NCBI GenBank assembly: GCA_017543415.1
Contig: JAFYGD010000056.1
Location: forward strand, 1 to 8,581
DNA: 8,581 nt
Reading direction: 5' to 3'
Origin: Eubacterium sp.
GTDB taxonomy: Bacteria; Bacillota; Clostridia; Oscillospirales; Acutalibacteraceae
The position numbers and the translations under genes were made by a program. Position 1 is the first letter of the stretch; every line of letters starts with the position of its first letter. Positions 7,728-8,581 of this stretch are shown in pieces. The notes under the pieces were generated by a model. It ran no database searches. It was not told the origin of the DNA and worked only from the letters and a program-made list of their open reading frames with translations.

Positions 7728-7778
7728 AACACTTGTAATGTTATCTGATATCTGTTAGAATATATTTATTAAAGTGTT
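7728..7778 (+). repeat. Dispersed inverted repeat flanking the symporter promoter, possible operator arms
   Basis: AACACTT (7728-7734) and its reverse complement AAGTGTT (7772-7778) bracket the predicted -35/-10, with the second arm just after the predicted start of transcription. Sugar transporter genes are often under repressor control, so paired operator arms are possible. The arms are only 7 bp and AT-rich, so chance is a real alternative. Confidence 0.25.
7733..7761 (+). promoter_or_regulatory. Probable promoter of the sugar symporter gene
   Basis: TTGTAA (7733-7738) and TAGAAT (7756-7761) are 17 bases apart, and TGT just before the -10 gives an extended -10 (TGn). Transcription would start near 7768, about 44 bases ahead of the ATG at 7812. 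Confidence 0.6.
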
Positions 7779-7811
7779 GATTATTTCAACCGTTGTAAAG
7801 GAGAAAAGTGT

Positions 7812-8581
7812 ATGGGAAAAAAAGCTAAAACAGCTGAAAAGCTTTCACGCAACACCTATACAGGCGGTGAGCTGTTCGGCTACCTTGTAGGTATGTTCGG
7901 CCAGAACATTATCTATCAGGTAATCGCAGCGGGACTCGTTTCCGTTTATCTCGGAACAGTTATTTTAATTCCCGCGTCTGCCGTAGGCGTAATCATTTTT
8001 GCTGCAAGAATCTGGGATGCTATTAACGACCCGATGATGGGTACAATAGTTGACAGAACGCATACAAAATGGGGTAAGTGCAGACTTTATCTTATTTTCT
8101 TCCCTGCAATTATCGGAGTAATGACAATTCTTTGCTTCGTTAACGGTATTTATACTAATCCGGGCGCAAGTAAGGCTCTTATCGTTGCTTGGGCAGCGAT
8201 TTCATATATCCTTTGGGGTATGCTCTTTACCGTTTGCGATATTCCGCTCTGGGGCATCACTTCCCTTATGACGGAAGACCAGAACGACCGTGCAAAGATT
8301 ATCGGTCTTGCCCGTATGGCAGCAGGTATCGGCGGTATCGGTACCGTTATTGCCTTTATTCCCGACTTCCTTAAGGGTATGTTTGAGGGCAAGTATAACG
8401 CTCTTGTAGGCGTTGACGGTTATACTCAGCAGATGGCTAATAACGATACCAAAAAGGCTGCCTGGATTGCAACCGTAGTAGGTATTACGATTGTTGCAAC
8501 TATTTGCTTTGAGGTAGCAGGTCTTGTAACCCGTGAGCGTGTTCCCGGCGATGCAGAGGATAAGCGCGGCATTATTGATAA
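7812..8581 (+). CDS. Glycoside-pentoside-hexuronide (GPH) family sugar:cation symporter, 3'-truncated by window edge
   Basis: A membrane transporter of the major facilitator superfamily, GPH group (relatives include MelB, XynB/XylP-type and UidB), which brings glycosides or oligosaccharides in with H+ or Na+. The first 256 codons are visible, without a stop; the family is usually 450-500 residues, so about half is missing. The GPH signature between helices 2 and 3 is clear: RIWDAINDPMMGTIVDRTHTKWGKCR (66-91), with Asp69, Asp73 and Asp81; the second family block DIPLWGITSLMTEDQNDRAKIIGLAR lies at 143-168. About six membrane helices fall in the visible part. A loop of about 30 residues at roughly 186-215 (FLKGMFEGKYNALVGVDGYTQQMANND) separates helices 5 and 6. 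The start is backed by AAAGGAG at 7797-7803, eight bases before ATG. The substrate cannot be told; import of pentose oligosaccharides for the GH51 enzyme upstream is a possible but unproven link. Confidence 0.93.
   Translation, partial: MGKKAKTAEKLSRNTYTGGELFGYLVGMFGQNIIYQVIAAGLVSVYLGTVILIPASAVGVIIFAARIWDAINDPMMGTIVDRTHTKWGKCRLYLIFFPAIIGVMTILCFVNGIYTNPGASKALIVAWAAISYILWGMLFTVCDIPLWGITSLMTEDQNDRAKIIGLARMAAGIGGIGTVIAFIPDFLKGMFEGKYNALVGVDGYTQQMANNDTKKAAWIATVVGITIVATICFEVAGLVTRERVPGDAEDKRGIID

Noticed and set aside
7397..7732. - strand open frame across the acidic tail and terminator
   Set aside because: It is a by-product of the GAA/GAT/TTC-rich tail repeats and reads through the hairpin terminator; no domain seen.

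Overview
The window reads as ordinary chromosomal DNA from a Gram-positive Clostridia-type bacterium, possibly a gut or rumen member of the Oscillospiraceae/Ruminococcaceae. This rests on strong AGGAGG-type ribosome binding sites, a T-box leader, sigma-A-like promoters, GC-rich hairpin terminators with U tracts, a GH51 arabinofuranosidase and a GPH sugar symporter. The lineage is an inference from gene content and style, not from a marker gene. All six genes lie on the + strand and I see no mobile element, CRISPR array, tRNA or rRNA.

Layout. (1) 1-1445 is the 3' part of glmS (glucosamine-6-phosphate synthase), closed by a modest hairpin at 1451-1482. (2) 1498-2988 encodes an intracellular GH51 alpha-L-arabinofuranosidase. 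(3) 2989-3351 has no protein gene. It holds a promoter (TTGACA-17-TACAAT) and a complete T-box leader whose specifier codon is UGG (Trp) and whose acceptor-pairing bulge is UGGC. (4) 3352-4725 encodes a TrpB2-type tryptophan synthase beta chain with no trpA beside it, followed by a strong terminator. (5) 4780-7714 looks like one transcription unit with its own promoter and terminator: a PepT-like M20 metallopeptidase, a DUF2804 protein, and a three-helix membrane protein with a zinc ribbon and an acidic, aromatic-rich tail. (6) 7733-8581 is a promoter and the first 256 codons of a GPH-family sugar:cation symporter that runs off the window.

How the parts work together. The best-supported regulatory story is the T-box: uncharged tRNA-Trp should stabilise the antiterminator and switch on the TrpB2 gene, so the enzyme is made when tryptophan is short. 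Arabinofuranosidase and the GPH symporter could both serve pentose-oligosaccharide use, but they are in separate transcription units. The peptidase-DUF2804-zinc ribbon operon is the least understood part. I did not find a convincing entirely new system; the best leads are the Trp T-box on an orphan TrpB2 and the three-gene operon.
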